From Streptomyces fulvoviolaceus (lineage in GTDB: Bacteria > Actinomycetota > Actinomycetes > Streptomycetales > Streptomycetaceae): a DNA stretch of 64,000 nucleotides. Location: positions 95,261 to 159,260 of the forward strand of contig NZ_JOEY01000021.1 in assembly GCF_000718165.1 (NCBI RefSeq). The letters run 5' to 3'. Position numbers and translations under genes: made by a program. The notes under the pieces were generated by a model. That model had not been told where the DNA came from. It saw only the letters and a program-made list of their open reading frames with translations, and searched no databases. The first letter of the stretch is position 1. Every line of letters starts with the position of its first letter. Positions 26,529 to 35,023 of the stretch are shown in pieces.

Positions 26529-27857
26529 ATGCAGGCAGAACCGAAGAAATCGCTGGTGGGGACGGAGTACGAGGTCGAGGTGGGGCCCGTCGCCCACGGC
26601 GGGCACTGCATCGCCCGTACAGCCGACGGCCAGGTGCTGTTCGTCCGGCACACGCTGCCCGGTGAGCGGGTCGTGGCGCGGGTCACCGACGGCGAGGAGG
26701 GGGCCCGGTTCCTGCGCGCGGACGCGGTGTCGGTGCTGGAGGCCTCCAAGGACCGGATCGAGGCGCCCTGCCCGTACGCCGGGCCCGGGCGGTGCGGTGG
26801 CTGCGACTGGCAGCACGCCAAGCCGGGGGCGCAGAGGCGATTGAAGGGCGAGGTCGTCGCTGAGCAGCTGAAGCGGCTCGCGGGTCTCACGCCCGAGGAG
26901 GCCGGCTGGGACGGCACGGTGCTGCCGGCCGAGGGCGACAAGCTCCCGGCGGGTCAGGTGCCGCAGTGGCGGACCCGGGTGCAGTACGCGGTGGACGCCG
27001 ACGGCAACGCCGGTCTGCGCCGCCACCGCTCGCACGAGGTCGAGCCCATCGAGCACTGCATGATCGCGGCGCCGGGCGTGAGCGAGCTGGGCATCGAGGA
27101 CCGTGACTGGTCCGGGATGGCGTCGGTGGAGGCGATCGCGGCAACCGGATCCCAGGACCGCATGGTGATCCTGGAGCCCCGCCCCGGCGCCCGCCTGCCC
27201 CTGGTCGAGCTCGACAAGCCCGTCTCCGTCATGCGCGTCGAGGAGCATGACGGCGGCATCCACCGCGTCCACGGTCGCGCCTTCGTCCGTGAGCGGGCCG
27301 ACGGCCGCACCCACCGGGTGGGCAGCGGCGGCTTCTGGCAGGTCCACCCGCAGGCGGCCGACACCCTGGTGAAGGCGGTCATGCAGGGCCTGCTGCCCCG
27401 CAAGGGCGACATGGCGCTCGACCTGTACTGCGGTGTGGGCCTGTTCGCGGGGGCGTTGGCCGACCGCCTCGGCGACAAGGGCGCGGTCCTCGGCATCGAG
27501 TCCGGCAAGCGGGCGGTGGAGGACGCGCGGCACAACCTCGCCGCCTTCGACCGGGTGCGGATCGAGCAGGGCAAGGTCGAGAGCGTGTTGCCGCGCACCG
27601 GCATCACGGAGGTCGACCTCATCGTCCTCGACCCGCCGCGAGCGGGCGCGGGCCGGAAGACCGTCGAGCACCTGTCGTCGCTGGACGCGCGCCGGATCGC
27701 GTACGTCGCCTGCGACCCGGCCGCGCTGGCGCGGGATCTGGGGTACTTCCGGGACGGAGGGTATCGGGTGCGGACGCTCAGGGTCTTCGATCTGTTTCCG
27801 ATGACTCATCATGTGGAGTGTGTGGCGATCCTTGAACCGGCCGCAAAGGGCTCCTGA
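26529..27857 (+). CDS. TRAM-domain SAM-dependent RNA methyltransferase (TrmA/RlmD-like)
   Basis: The 442-residue enzyme starts with a TRAM domain (GTEYEVEVGPVAHGGHCIAR, about 10-65). It then has a Cys cluster CPYAGPGRCGGC suited to a [4Fe-4S] cluster, and a Rossmann methyltransferase domain with DLYCGVGLFAGALA, DPPRAGAGRKT, the catalytic YVACDPAALARDL Cys and the general-base Glu in TTHHVEC-like MTHHVEC. Relatives make 5-methyluridine in tRNA or rRNA. The ATG at 26529 follows the permease by 56 bases. The gene marks the end of the syntenic core. Confidence 0.9.
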   Translation: MQAEPKKSLVGTEYEVEVGPVAHGGHCIARTADGQVLFVRHTLPGERVVARVTDGEEGARFLRADAVSVLEASKDRIEAPCPYAGPGRCGGCDWQHAKPGAQRRLKGEVVAEQLKRLAGLTPEEAGWDGTVLPAEGDKLPAGQVPQWRTRVQYAVDADGNAGLRRHRSHEVEPIEHCMIAAPGVSELGIEDRDWSGMASVEAIAATGSQDRMVILEPRPGARLPLVELDKPVSVMRVEEHDGGIHRVHGRAFVRERADGRTHRVGSGGFWQVHPQAADTLVKAVMQGLLPRKGDMALDLYCGVGLFAGALADRLGDKGAVLGIESGKRAVEDARHNLAAFDRVRIEQGKVESVLPRTGITEVDLIVLDPPRAGAGRKTVEHLSSLDARRIAYVACDPAALARDLGYFRDGGYRVRTLRVFDLFPMTHHVECVAILEPAAKGS

Positions 27858-27912
27858 ACTGCAGTTTTGTGTGCACGCATCATGTGCGGTGTGGGCGTTA
27901 CGGGCGATATCT

Positions 27913-27952
27913 TGACGCTGAAATGACGCTCGTGACGCTCATTTGACGCTCG
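27913..27952. repeat. Tandem 20-bp repeat built from four TGACGCT words
   Basis: TGACGCT starts at 27913, 27924, 27933 and 27944. The block is two 20-bp units (27913-27932 and 27933-27952) agreeing at 17 of 20 positions, so the words fall on nearly the same helix face. It may be an operator or iteron-like protein-binding array. It lies where the core chromosome gives way to accessory genes. Confidence 0.6.
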
Positions 27953-28065
27953 TTCTGATGGGGCGTCAGGCGCGTTTTTGGGCTGGTCAGGGCACTCGCA
28001 CGGGCGGCCGTAGCCGGACGGTGCTGTACTGAAGAGGCAGTATCTCTCCGCCCAGGGAGGGCGGC

Positions 28066-28926
28066 ATGTGTCCCTCGCCTCCTCCCGATCGGGACGCGTG
28101 GCGCCGCCGATCGAGTTGGTCCCGCCCGCCGCGTCTCAGACGCGTCAAGCATCCCTGGATCACTGCGGGCCTGATCGTGCTCGGCTTTCTCGTGGCTTTC
28201 GGTGGTCTTGGGGCGCTCCTGGAAGAGCAGGACCGGAAATCCACCACCTCCGAGACGACGCCCTCCGAGACGCGCGACGCCCCCTTGCAGCCGCGCACGA
28301 GCGCCCCGACCCCTCCGATCACGAAGCCGCCGCCGGATACGGCGCCACCGGGCGTGGTGGTGCTGCGTGTCATCGACGGCGACACCATCGAAGTGCGCGG
28401 CGACGGCCATATCGTGCCGAAAGGCACCGTGGCCCGCGTCCGGCTCCTGGAGATCGACACACCGGAGCGGGGTGCCTGCTTCGCCGACGCCGCCACGGCT
28501 CGGACCACCGAGCTGCTTCCGCCGGGCAGCAGTGCGCGCATCCAGCGCGACGCAGAGTTGACGGACCGTTATGACCGCTACCTGCTGTACATCTGGAACG
28601 AGCAGGGCACCTTCGTCAACGAATCCCTCGTCAGCAGTGGACATGCCGAAGCCGTCCTGTTCCCGCCCAACGACAAGTACTGGCCGGTGATCTCCCAATC
28701 TGAGGACACCGCCCGTCAAGCCGTCGCCGGCCTGTGGGCGGCCTGTCCGGAGACGACCGAGCCTTCGGTACCGGACATGCCCGCACGTCCTGATCTGCCC
28801 GATGGGCCTCCGGCCGGCGTCCCCGACGTGGATTGCTCGGACCTTCCCGGTCCCGTGTGGGTCGGCCCCGAGGATCCCCACCGACTGGACCAAGACGGTG
28901 ACGGCATCGGCTGCGACACCAACTGA
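28066..28926 (+). CDS. Membrane-anchored or secreted thermonuclease-family protein with Excalibur-like C-terminus
   Basis: The 286-residue protein has a basic N-terminus and one membrane helix at about 31-52 (PWITAGLIVLGFLVAFGG). A Thr/Pro-rich linker follows, then a staphylococcal-nuclease-like domain at about 95-225 (VLRVIDGDTIEVRG, ARVRLLEIDTPERG), and a calcium-binding-like end DQDGDGIGCD characteristic of Excalibur repeats. It probably degrades extracellular nucleic acids. The ATG at 28066 has GGGAGG upstream. Confidence 0.85.
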   Translation: MCPSPPPDRDAWRRRSSWSRPPRLRRVKHPWITAGLIVLGFLVAFGGLGALLEEQDRKSTTSETTPSETRDAPLQPRTSAPTPPITKPPPDTAPPGVVVLRVIDGDTIEVRGDGHIVPKGTVARVRLLEIDTPERGACFADAATARTTELLPPGSSARIQRDAELTDRYDRYLLYIWNEQGTFVNESLVSSGHAEAVLFPPNDKYWPVISQSEDTARQAVAGLWAACPETTEPSVPDMPARPDLPDGPPAGVPDVDCSDLPGPVWVGPEDPHRLDQDGDGIGCDTN

Positions 28927-29067
28927 ACAAGAACTGACGGCTGCGTCCACCGAGCGCGACGTGCGCTTCGGCGTGGACGCGGGCTCACGATGAAGAGGCC
29001 GTGGATTGGTCTCGCCTGCATCGGCCAACCGATCATGGCGGGACAAGCCTTGGTGCAGTAAGGCGAG

Positions 29068-29990
29068 TCATAGATTCTGGGTGAAGAAGGCTGCCAGCTT
29101 GTCGGCGACCGGCTTGACGTACTGGTCCAGGTCGTACAGGTCGATGTGTGAGGCGCCCTCGATCAGGAACAGCTCCTTGGGGTGCGCCGCAGCCGCGTAC
29201 GTCTCTTCGTTGTGAGGTCGGCTGGCGGATTCCGTGCCGACAATCAGCAGGAGGGGGTGCGGCGCGATGAGACTCACCACATCCAACACGGAGAAGACCA
29301 TCTGCTTCTCCAGCGACCAGGCCAGAACCTTGTTCTCCCACCGGGAGTGTGCCCCGCGCGCCGGATTGAAGTAGTAGTCCGGAGCCTCCTTGAGCGGAGC
29401 GAAGGCGTTTTCGGCCTCCGGGCCTGGGATGACGGGGAAATATGTGGGCTCGTCTCCGCGTGAGAACGCCTGCCTGGCCGCACCGCAAGCCTCCAGCGTG
29501 GAGGCCAGAATGCCGTGGTCGCCGCCTGCCTGCTCATGAAAGACGCCACGCTGATCGCCTACTCCGCTGACGGTCGCAACGGCCTTGATCCTTCGATCGG
29601 TGGCCGCCGCGCGGCGGGCGTGTAGCCGCCTCCACCGCAAATACCCATGGCGCCGATCCGGTCCGGATCCACCTCTGGGCGGTTACCGAGGTAGGTCACC
29701 GCGTTCTTGATGTCCTCGATCTTCGCGAACGGGTCTTCGTCGTGGCGGGGGTAGCCTTCGCTCTCTCCGTACGACCGGTGGTCGAAGGCCAGGGCGACGA
29801 AGCCCCGGTCGCACAGTTCACGGGCGTAGCGACCGGAGGTCTGCTCCTTGATCCCGCCGCCCGGGCTCACGGTCACCACGGCGGCGCGTTTCTGGCCCGT
29901 CTCGTAGTCCTCCGGAAGGTAGAGGTGGCCCGCGACGGTAATCTCGCCGCTGCGAAAATGAACATCGATAGGCACCGTGTGCTCCTTCAT
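29068..29990 (-). pseudogene. Alpha/beta hydrolase (dienelactone hydrolase-like), frameshifted
   Basis: The gene begins at the ATG at 29990 (AGGAGC upstream; MKEHTVPIDVHFRSGEITVAG) and reads through HLYLPEDY and SPGGGIKEQTSGRYARE to GICGGGGYTPAA. The frame then shifts: near 29610-29620 homology continues in another frame (ATDRRIKAVATVSGVGDQRG to AAFFTQNL). Losing one G in a GCG-rich run explains it. Each half alone lacks part of the fold: the first has the nucleophile elbow, the second the GASHIDLYD acid/His end. Either the gene is inactive or the base call is wrong. Intact relatives hydrolyse esters or lactones. Confidence 0.75.
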
Positions 29991-30073
29991 TGCTTGCTCC
30001 TGGATTCCGCGGCCGAAAGGGACTTCCGGCGAATGAGCGGACCGTGCTGGGGGTCCAGGCTGCGGCAACTGGT

Positions 30074-31126
30074 TCAGGACGCCGGGCCGCAGTTCGAAGC
30101 GGTCAGGTTGATGGTGCCGCGCTGCACCTTCGCGTCGTGGGGCTGCTCGGTGATACCGGCGTTGGTGATGTAGATCCGGTTTCCGCGCACCGCGGTGGCG
30201 GTGGGGGAGGCGAGGCCGTCCAAGGCGGTGAGGACGGTTTCGGTGGTTCCGGCGGGGTGGATGACCGCGATCTTGGGGGGTGTGAGGCCGTACTGTGCGG
30301 CGAACACCACGTCGGAGCGGTCGTTGAGGAAGTTGAAGTCGTCGGCGCCGGTGAGGTTGCTGGTGACGGTGTGGATCCGGCCGGGTGCGCCGGTGACGGT
30401 GACCGGTATCCGCAGCAGGGTGCCCTTCGAGTAGTTGGTGACCCAGACGGCGCCCTTGTGGAAGCGGAGGCCGTTGGCGCCGAGCCGGTACGGTGCGGGA
30501 ACGGACGGGTCCGGCGTGAAGGCGGGACCGGTCAGCCAGGCGCTCGCCGTTCCGCCGGAAGCCGGGACGGCCCATACGGTGCCTTTGAAGCTGTCGGCGG
30601 CGTACAGGGTGCGTCCGGCCGGGTCGAGGGCCAGGCCGTTGGGGAGTCCGTCGGTGGGCAGAGCGGCGATGCGGCGAGGGGTGCCATCGAGGGGCAGCTT
30701 CCATATGCCGGACCGTGAGGTGTCGGAGGACTTCACGTTGAAGTAGACGGTGCCGTCGCGGCCGCGCGTGATGCCGGCGAAGGTATCGCCCAGCTGCCCG
30801 GCGGCGATCACCTTGCTGCGCCCGGACGGATCGACCCGCACCAGCGTCGGAGGCTTGCCCGCGAAGCTGCCCGCCATGGAGATGGTCAGAGAACCGTCCG
30901 GGTTGACGGTGAGGTTCTCCGGCACCTCACCGGCGGCGAAGTCGAACGTGGCGAGCGTCTTCACATCGGTGACGACCGGCCTCGGGGACGTCCGGTCCGT
31001 CGCCGCGGACGCGTACGGCGCCGAGACGAGGACGGCCGCCGTCGCGACGATCGCCGCCGCGAGTCTGAACCGCTTCTCCAGGTGGAGGGTTGGCTGGGCT
31101 GTGGTGGGGATTCCCATGTGGTTCAT
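30074..31126 (-). CDS. Secreted beta-propeller (SMP-30/NHL-like) protein
   Basis: The 350-residue protein has a signal peptide (about 20-45, RFRLAAAIVATAAVLVSAPY ending in ASA). Repeating blades follow: ITRGRDGTVYFNVKS, LPNGLALDPAGRTLYAADS, GLRFHKGAVWVTNYSKGTLLRI and TAVRGNRIYITNAG. These resemble SMP-30/gluconolactonase and NHL propellers. Substrate and catalytic metal ligands cannot be assigned. The ATG at 31126 is used; the ribosome site is weak. It lies in a minus-strand run downstream of the dehalogenase-like gene. Confidence 0.8.
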   Translation of the reverse strand: MNHMGIPTTAQPTLHLEKRFRLAAAIVATAAVLVSAPYASAATDRTSPRPVVTDVKTLATFDFAAGEVPENLTVNPDGSLTISMAGSFAGKPPTLVRVDPSGRSKVIAAGQLGDTFAGITRGRDGTVYFNVKSSDTSRSGIWKLPLDGTPRRIAALPTDGLPNGLALDPAGRTLYAADSFKGTVWAVPASGGTASAWLTGPAFTPDPSVPAPYRLGANGLRFHKGAVWVTNYSKGTLLRIPVTVTGAPGRIHTVTSNLTGADDFNFLNDRSDVVFAAQYGLTPPKIAVIHPAGTTETVLTALDGLASPTATAVRGNRIYITNAGITEQPHDAKVQRGTINLTASNCGPAS

Positions 31127-31179
31127 CACGCTTTTCTTGGCGTTGGGGGGGGAAGGGACATCGGCGTGCCGCACCTTCG

Positions 31180-31938
31180 CTAGGGCAGGCGGGCCCAGAA
31201 ATCGTTGAGGATCTCGGCGCCGACTGCGGGGGCGTCGGCCATCCACCAGTGTCCGGCGTCATCGAGGACGGCGACCTCCGCGCCCGCCTCGGTGGCCATC
31301 TCCTGCCGCATGTCGTGGGTGCCGGTGAGCAGGTCGTCCGTCACGAAGAGGGCCAGGCCGGGACGGGCCGCGGCGGCCGAAGCCTTCTGCCCGGCCTGTG
31401 CCAGTGCGGGCTGGGCGGCGGACCGGTAGAGGGAGAGAACCGCGCGCCACATGTGCTCGTCGAAGCCGGCGGCCAGCCGTGTGGCGATCGGCTCTCCCAC
31501 ACCCCACTCGCGGCAGTTGGCGATGTGCTCCTCCAGTGATGCCTGGAGCTTGTCCTCCACGAAGCGCTCGCCCTCTCCCGGTGTCTGCACCATGCGTGCC
31601 AGCGCGTGCCACTCGTAGTCGGGATGGAAGACGCCGATCGCGTCGCAGACCCAGCTGCGGATGAGGTCGGGCCGGTTCATGGCGAGGTTGAAGACGTGCA
31701 GGGCGCCGTAGTCGTGTCCGACGAGGTCGACCGGCTGCTTGAACTCCTCCAGGCAGGCGACCAGCCAGTCGAGATAGCCGTCCAGACTCACGTCGAAGCC
31801 GTCCCGCAGCGGCGCGCCGAACCCGGGGGGTGACAGGCAGATGATGTCGTCGCGGTCCAGCTCCTTCAGCAGCATTGACCAGACGGCTGATGTCTCGGGG
31901 CCGCCGTGAACGAAGACGGCGGGGCCGTGCGTGCTCAT
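31180..31938 (-). CDS. Alpha/beta hydrolase with Asp nucleophile (haloalkane dehalogenase / epoxide hydrolase type)
   Basis: The 252-residue enzyme has the oxyanion motif FVHGGPETSAVW, the nucleophile elbow VGHDYGALH and a late DDAGHWW with the catalytic His. Asp rather than Ser at the elbow is characteristic of haloalkane dehalogenases, fluoroacetate dehalogenases and epoxide hydrolases, which form an alkyl-enzyme ester. The ATG at 31938 starts STHGPAVFVHGG; the frame extends upstream into the operator region without support. It is divergent from the TetR gene at 32096, its likely regulator. Confidence 0.82.
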   Translation of the reverse strand: MSTHGPAVFVHGGPETSAVWSMLLKELDRDDIICLSPPGFGAPLRDGFDVSLDGYLDWLVACLEEFKQPVDLVGHDYGALHVFNLAMNRPDLIRSWVCDAIGVFHPDYEWHALARMVQTPGEGERFVEDKLQASLEEHIANCREWGVGEPIATRLAAGFDEHMWRAVLSLYRSAAQPALAQAGQKASAAAARPGLALFVTDDLLTGTHDMRQEMATEAGAEVAVLDDAGHWWMADAPAVGAEILNDFWARLP

Positions 31939-32018
31939 GAAATGCCTCTCGCAAGGGCTCAGAACTGCATGACGCGATGCCTGCCGAGCAAGGTGCTCGC
32001 CAGATGCCGCGACTCTAG

Positions 32019-32054
32019 TACGTACGATCGTACGTAACAATACGGTCGTACGTA
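32019..32054. promoter_or_regulatory. TetR-type operator pair
   Basis: Bases 32019-32036 form a perfect 18-bp palindrome, TACGTACGATCGTACGTA. A second near-copy of its right part, TACGGTCGTACGTA at 32041-32054, matches 13 of 14 bases at an 18-bp offset. The site lies between the divergent hydrolase and TetR genes. Confidence 0.75.
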
Positions 32055-32095
32055 TCTGCCGGTGCGGTCGACCGTACATGAGCTAGATTGGTGCC

Positions 32096-32731
32096 ATGCA
32101 GACAACTCGTCCTGGTGACCAGCGACGCCGGGTCGTCCTGGAGCGAGCCGTGCAGATCGGGTCGGTCGACGGCCTCGAAGGCACGACTCTGGGCCGGCTC
32201 GCGACCGACCTCGGCATGTCCAAGAGCAGTCTGCAGGCGCTGTTCCCCACCAAACTGGACCTGCAGCTCGCCACCGTCGCAGCCGCGCACGACGTCTTCT
32301 CCGACCGGGTCCTGGGCGCGGCCGGCAGGGCCGAACCCGGCCTGCCCAGTGTGTACGCCGTGCTCGATGCCTGGATCGACTGCCAGGACCTCTTCGACGG
32401 CGGATGCTTCTTCGCCGCGGCGTCCCACGAGTTCGACGGCCGTCCCGGCCCCGTCCGCGATGCCCTTCGCAACGGCTTGCGGCGCGGCCTCCAGGTGGTG
32501 GCCGAGCAACTACGCCTGGCCGTCCGCCTCGGGGAACTCGCCCCTGACACGGACATCGACCAGCTCGTCTTCGAACTGCACGGCGCGGTCCTCGAATCGA
32601 ACCTCGCCCGCCAGCTCCTCGGAGACCCCAAGTCCGACGACCGCGCCCGCCGCGCCATCCGCGACCGCCTGGACCGGGCCGCCAGCACCCGACAACCGCA
32701 GGTCAACACCCCGGAAGTCCCCGGCGGTTAG
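32096..32731 (+). CDS. TetR family transcriptional regulator
   Basis: The 211-residue protein has an N-terminal helix-turn-helix at about 12-60 (RVVLERAVQIGSVDGLEGTTLGRLATDLGMSKSSLQALFPTKLDLQ). A helical ligand domain follows with a CFFAAASHEFDGRPGPVRDAL segment typical of the TetR_C family near AcrR. It probably represses itself and the divergent dehalogenase-like gene by binding the palindrome at 32019-32054. The ATG at 32096 begins the conserved N-terminus. Confidence 0.9.
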   Translation: MQTTRPGDQRRRVVLERAVQIGSVDGLEGTTLGRLATDLGMSKSSLQALFPTKLDLQLATVAAAHDVFSDRVLGAAGRAEPGLPSVYAVLDAWIDCQDLFDGGCFFAAASHEFDGRPGPVRDALRNGLRRGLQVVAEQLRLAVRLGELAPDTDIDQLVFELHGAVLESNLARQLLGDPKSDDRARRAIRDRLDRAASTRQPQVNTPEVPGG

Positions 32732-32954
32732 CAGAGCTCGCCCACACCGCGTCGGCATCGAGAAAAGGTCATCGAAGGGCGCGGCACAGGCTTCCAGCGG
32801 CCCCGGGACGGGCTGACACGGCAATCACTCGGACATCACGGCGGCCAGACAGTGGGAAGCACCCACCGTCTGGCCTACTGCCGCCCTGAACCGCAGTCAA
32901 CGAACCACGGCCGGCAGGGCCGCCGCGCACTCCGTCCGGTCGCCCGGATCCTGG

Positions 32955-33785
32955 TCATGCGGATGGAAGGTTGCCTAGGCGCTCGGCCATGTTCAGCTCG
33001 AACCCCCTGTCCTTGCCGAAGCCGGCGGCGTTCAGCCTCGTGAGCATCGCCTGTGCTTCGGGCCAGTTGTCCACCCCGGCGAGCACGTGGTTCGAGACCC
33101 AGAGGTCCCCTTCCGAGGGGACGCCGGCGCGCGCGTTGACCAGCTTCTTACCGGTCTCCAGCGCGCGCTTCTCGAAGCGGCTCACGCGCTCGGCGAAGGC
33201 GTCGACGAATGCGTCGAGTTCGCTGTCGGGAACGGCTCGGTTGATCCAGCCATAGCGTTCGGCGATGTCCGCGTCGAAGTCGTCCGCGCCGAGGACGATC
33301 TCGAGGGACCTTGAGCGTCCCACCAGGGCGGCGAGCCATTCGACGCCGCCGCCGCCCGGAATGGAGGAGCCGGCGACCTCGATCAGGGAGAACACCGCCC
33401 GCTCCCTCGATGCGAAGCGCATGTCGCAGGCGAGGGCGAACTCGAACCCCTGGGCTCGGGCTCGGCCGCGCACCTTGGCGATGCTGATCACGGAGGACTG
33501 TGCGAGTCGGGTCACGAAGCTCGGCCAGTGGTCGAACGACGCAGCGCCCGGCTGGTCCGGTACCACGCCATGCTGCTCAAGGTCGTGGTGGTTGACGAAG
33601 AAGTCCTCGTCCCCGCTCTCGAAAACGACGATCTTGAGATCGGTGTCGCGCTCGATCTCGTCCATCAGGACGTTCAGTTCCGCGAACGTCTCCAGGTCGA
33701 AAAGGTTCAGCGGGGGATTGTCGAAGACGATCCGCCAGTAGGAGGGCGATTGGCGGATGATGCTGAGTCGATTGGTGACGGCCAT
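32955..33785 (-). CDS. Enoyl-CoA hydratase/isomerase (crotonase) family protein
   Basis: The 276-residue protein has the crotonase fold: NPPLNLFDLETFAEL (oxyanion region), ISIAKVRGRARAQGFEFALACDMRFAS, and PGGGGVEWLAALVGRSRSLEIVL. The usual acidic catalytic pair is not clearly present, so the reaction on its acyl-CoA (hydration, isomerisation or hydrolysis) cannot be named. It lies downstream of, and on the same strand as, the aldo/keto reductase gene, 45 bases away, and may share its transcript. Confidence 0.85.
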   Translation of the reverse strand: MAVTNRLSIIRQSPSYWRIVFDNPPLNLFDLETFAELNVLMDEIERDTDLKIVVFESGDEDFFVNHHDLEQHGVVPDQPGAASFDHWPSFVTRLAQSSVISIAKVRGRARAQGFEFALACDMRFASRERAVFSLIEVAGSSIPGGGGVEWLAALVGRSRSLEIVLGADDFDADIAERYGWINRAVPDSELDAFVDAFAERVSRFEKRALETGKKLVNARAGVPSEGDLWVSNHVLAGVDNWPEAQAMLTRLNAAGFGKDRGFELNMAERLGNLPSA

Positions 33786-33830
33786 GCTGCGTACTCCGTT
33801 CAGAGGATCATTGCGAGGTGGGGTGCCGAT

Positions 33831-34706
33831 TCAGGCGCCGGCCTTCGACAGCGCCTCGAACTCGTCGTCGGTGAGCTCGACACTCGCGCCGGCGAGGTTG
33901 TCCTCCAGGTGCGCGACGCTCGACGTCCCCGGGATCGGGAGCACGACCGGGGAGCGCTTGAGGAGCCAGGCGAGGGCGAGCTGCGACGGTGAGGCGCCGT
34001 GCTGCTTGGCGAGTTCGGTGAGCGGGCTGCCTTCGCCGGTGAGCTGTCCGGTCGCGAGCGGGAACCAGGGGATGAAGCCGATGCCCTGCTCGGTCGCCCA
34101 GTCGAGCAGCTCTTCCGAGGAGCGGTTGGTGAGGTTGTAGAGGTTCTGCACGGAGACGATCGGCGCGATCTCCTGCGCGGCCTCGACCTCGGCCACGGTG
34201 ACCTCGCTGAGGCCGATGTGGCGGATCTTGCCCTCGTCCTGGAGCTTCTTCAGCTCGCCGATCTGGTCCTCGAACGGGGTGTCGGGGTCGATGCGGTGGA
34301 GCTGGAGCAGGTCGATGCGGTCGACGCCGAGGCGGCGCAGGCCCAGCTCGACCTGCTGGCGGAGGTAGTCGGGGCGGCCGAGGGGCGTCCAGAGGTTGGG
34401 GCCCTGGCGGGTCTGGCCGACCTTCGTCGCGATGACGATGTCGTCACCGTACGGGTGCAGAGCCTCACGCAGGAGGCCATCGGTGACATCAGGACCGTAG
34501 GCGTCGGCGCTGTCGAAGAAGTTCACGCCGAGCTCGGCGGCGCGCCTGATCACACGGACGGCTTCGCCGCGGTCCTTCGGCTCGCCCCAGACGCCCGTGC
34601 CGGTCAGCTGCATCGTGCCGTAGCCGAGGCGGTTGATCTTGAGGTCGCCGCCGAGGCGGAAGGTGCCCGAAGCCTCTGCCGGGCGGGTGTCGGTTGCCTT
34701 GCTCAT
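33831..34706 (-). CDS. Aldo/keto reductase
   Basis: This 291-residue NADPH-dependent (beta/alpha)8 oxidoreductase has NFFDSADAYGPD (catalytic Asp and Tyr), IATKVGQ (catalytic Lys), DLLQLHRIDPDTP (catalytic His) and a C-terminal coenzyme-binding PIPGTSSVAHLEDNL. It reduces aldehydes or ketones, possibly reactive carbonyls. The ATG at 34706 has a GAAGGG site and overlaps the stop of a short upstream frame. Its promoter region carries a MerR-type palindrome nearly identical to that of the MFS gene at 41366, so the MerR protein at 40901 probably controls both. Confidence 0.9.
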   Translation of the reverse strand: MSKATDTRPAEASGTFRLGGDLKINRLGYGTMQLTGTGVWGEPKDRGEAVRVIRRAAELGVNFFDSADAYGPDVTDGLLREALHPYGDDIVIATKVGQTRQGPNLWTPLGRPDYLRQQVELGLRRLGVDRIDLLQLHRIDPDTPFEDQIGELKKLQDEGKIRHIGLSEVTVAEVEAAQEIAPIVSVQNLYNLTNRSSEELLDWATEQGIGFIPWFPLATGQLTGEGSPLTELAKQHGASPSQLALAWLLKRSPVVLPIPGTSSVAHLEDNLAGASVELTDDEFEALSKAGA

Positions 34707-34789
34707 GGGGGTGGTCCCTTCGGATCGGAGATCCGGACAGGTCGCGTACCCGGTCGTGACCGGGGCACCATGACCTGACCGCGTGCCAT
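34703..34789 (-). CDS. Possible 28-codon leader ORF coupled to the aldo/keto reductase
   Basis: A short frame starts at the ATG at 34789, just downstream of the MerR-type promoter, and encodes MARGQVMVPRSRPGTRPVRI then SDPKGPPP. Its TGA overlaps the reductase ATG (ATGA). It could couple translation on a nearly leaderless transcript. There is no independent sign that the peptide is functional. Confidence 0.3.
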   Translation of the reverse strand: MARGQVMVPRSRPGTRPVRISDPKGPPP

Positions 34790-34804
34790 GACCCCACGAT
34801 GCAT

Positions 34805-34824
34805 CCTTGACATCTATGTCAAGG
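34805..34824 (-). promoter_or_regulatory. MerR-type operator/promoter of the aldo/keto reductase
   Basis: Read on the minus strand, CCTTGACATAGATGTCAAGG is a perfect 9-bp inverted repeat with a 2-base centre. It contains a -35-like TTGACA, followed at a 20-bp spacing by the weak -10 TGGGGT. Over 38 bases up to an ATG it matches the site at 41331 at 30 positions. Confidence 0.75.
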
Positions 34825-35023
34825 TCAAGCCGGACCGAGGTGACCCACCTCTCCGCAGGACGCGTGCGGCTTCCCGCTTGACCTTCCACCAGTGTCAACG
34901 TTCGACCCTGGGATCACGACGAAAGCACGACACCCCGAGGACGCGGCCCAGTTTCCCTGACGTCCCGGGGCGCCGCGACCGCGAGAGGGGTCGAGTGAAC
35001 CAGACGTGGCGAAGGAGCAGGGT

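Noticed and set aside
34878..34897. Third MerR-type site upstream of the Gfo/Idh gene (TTGAC ... GTCAA)
   Set aside because: Arms are only 5 bp, spacing differs from the two good sites, and no -10 sits at the required distance.
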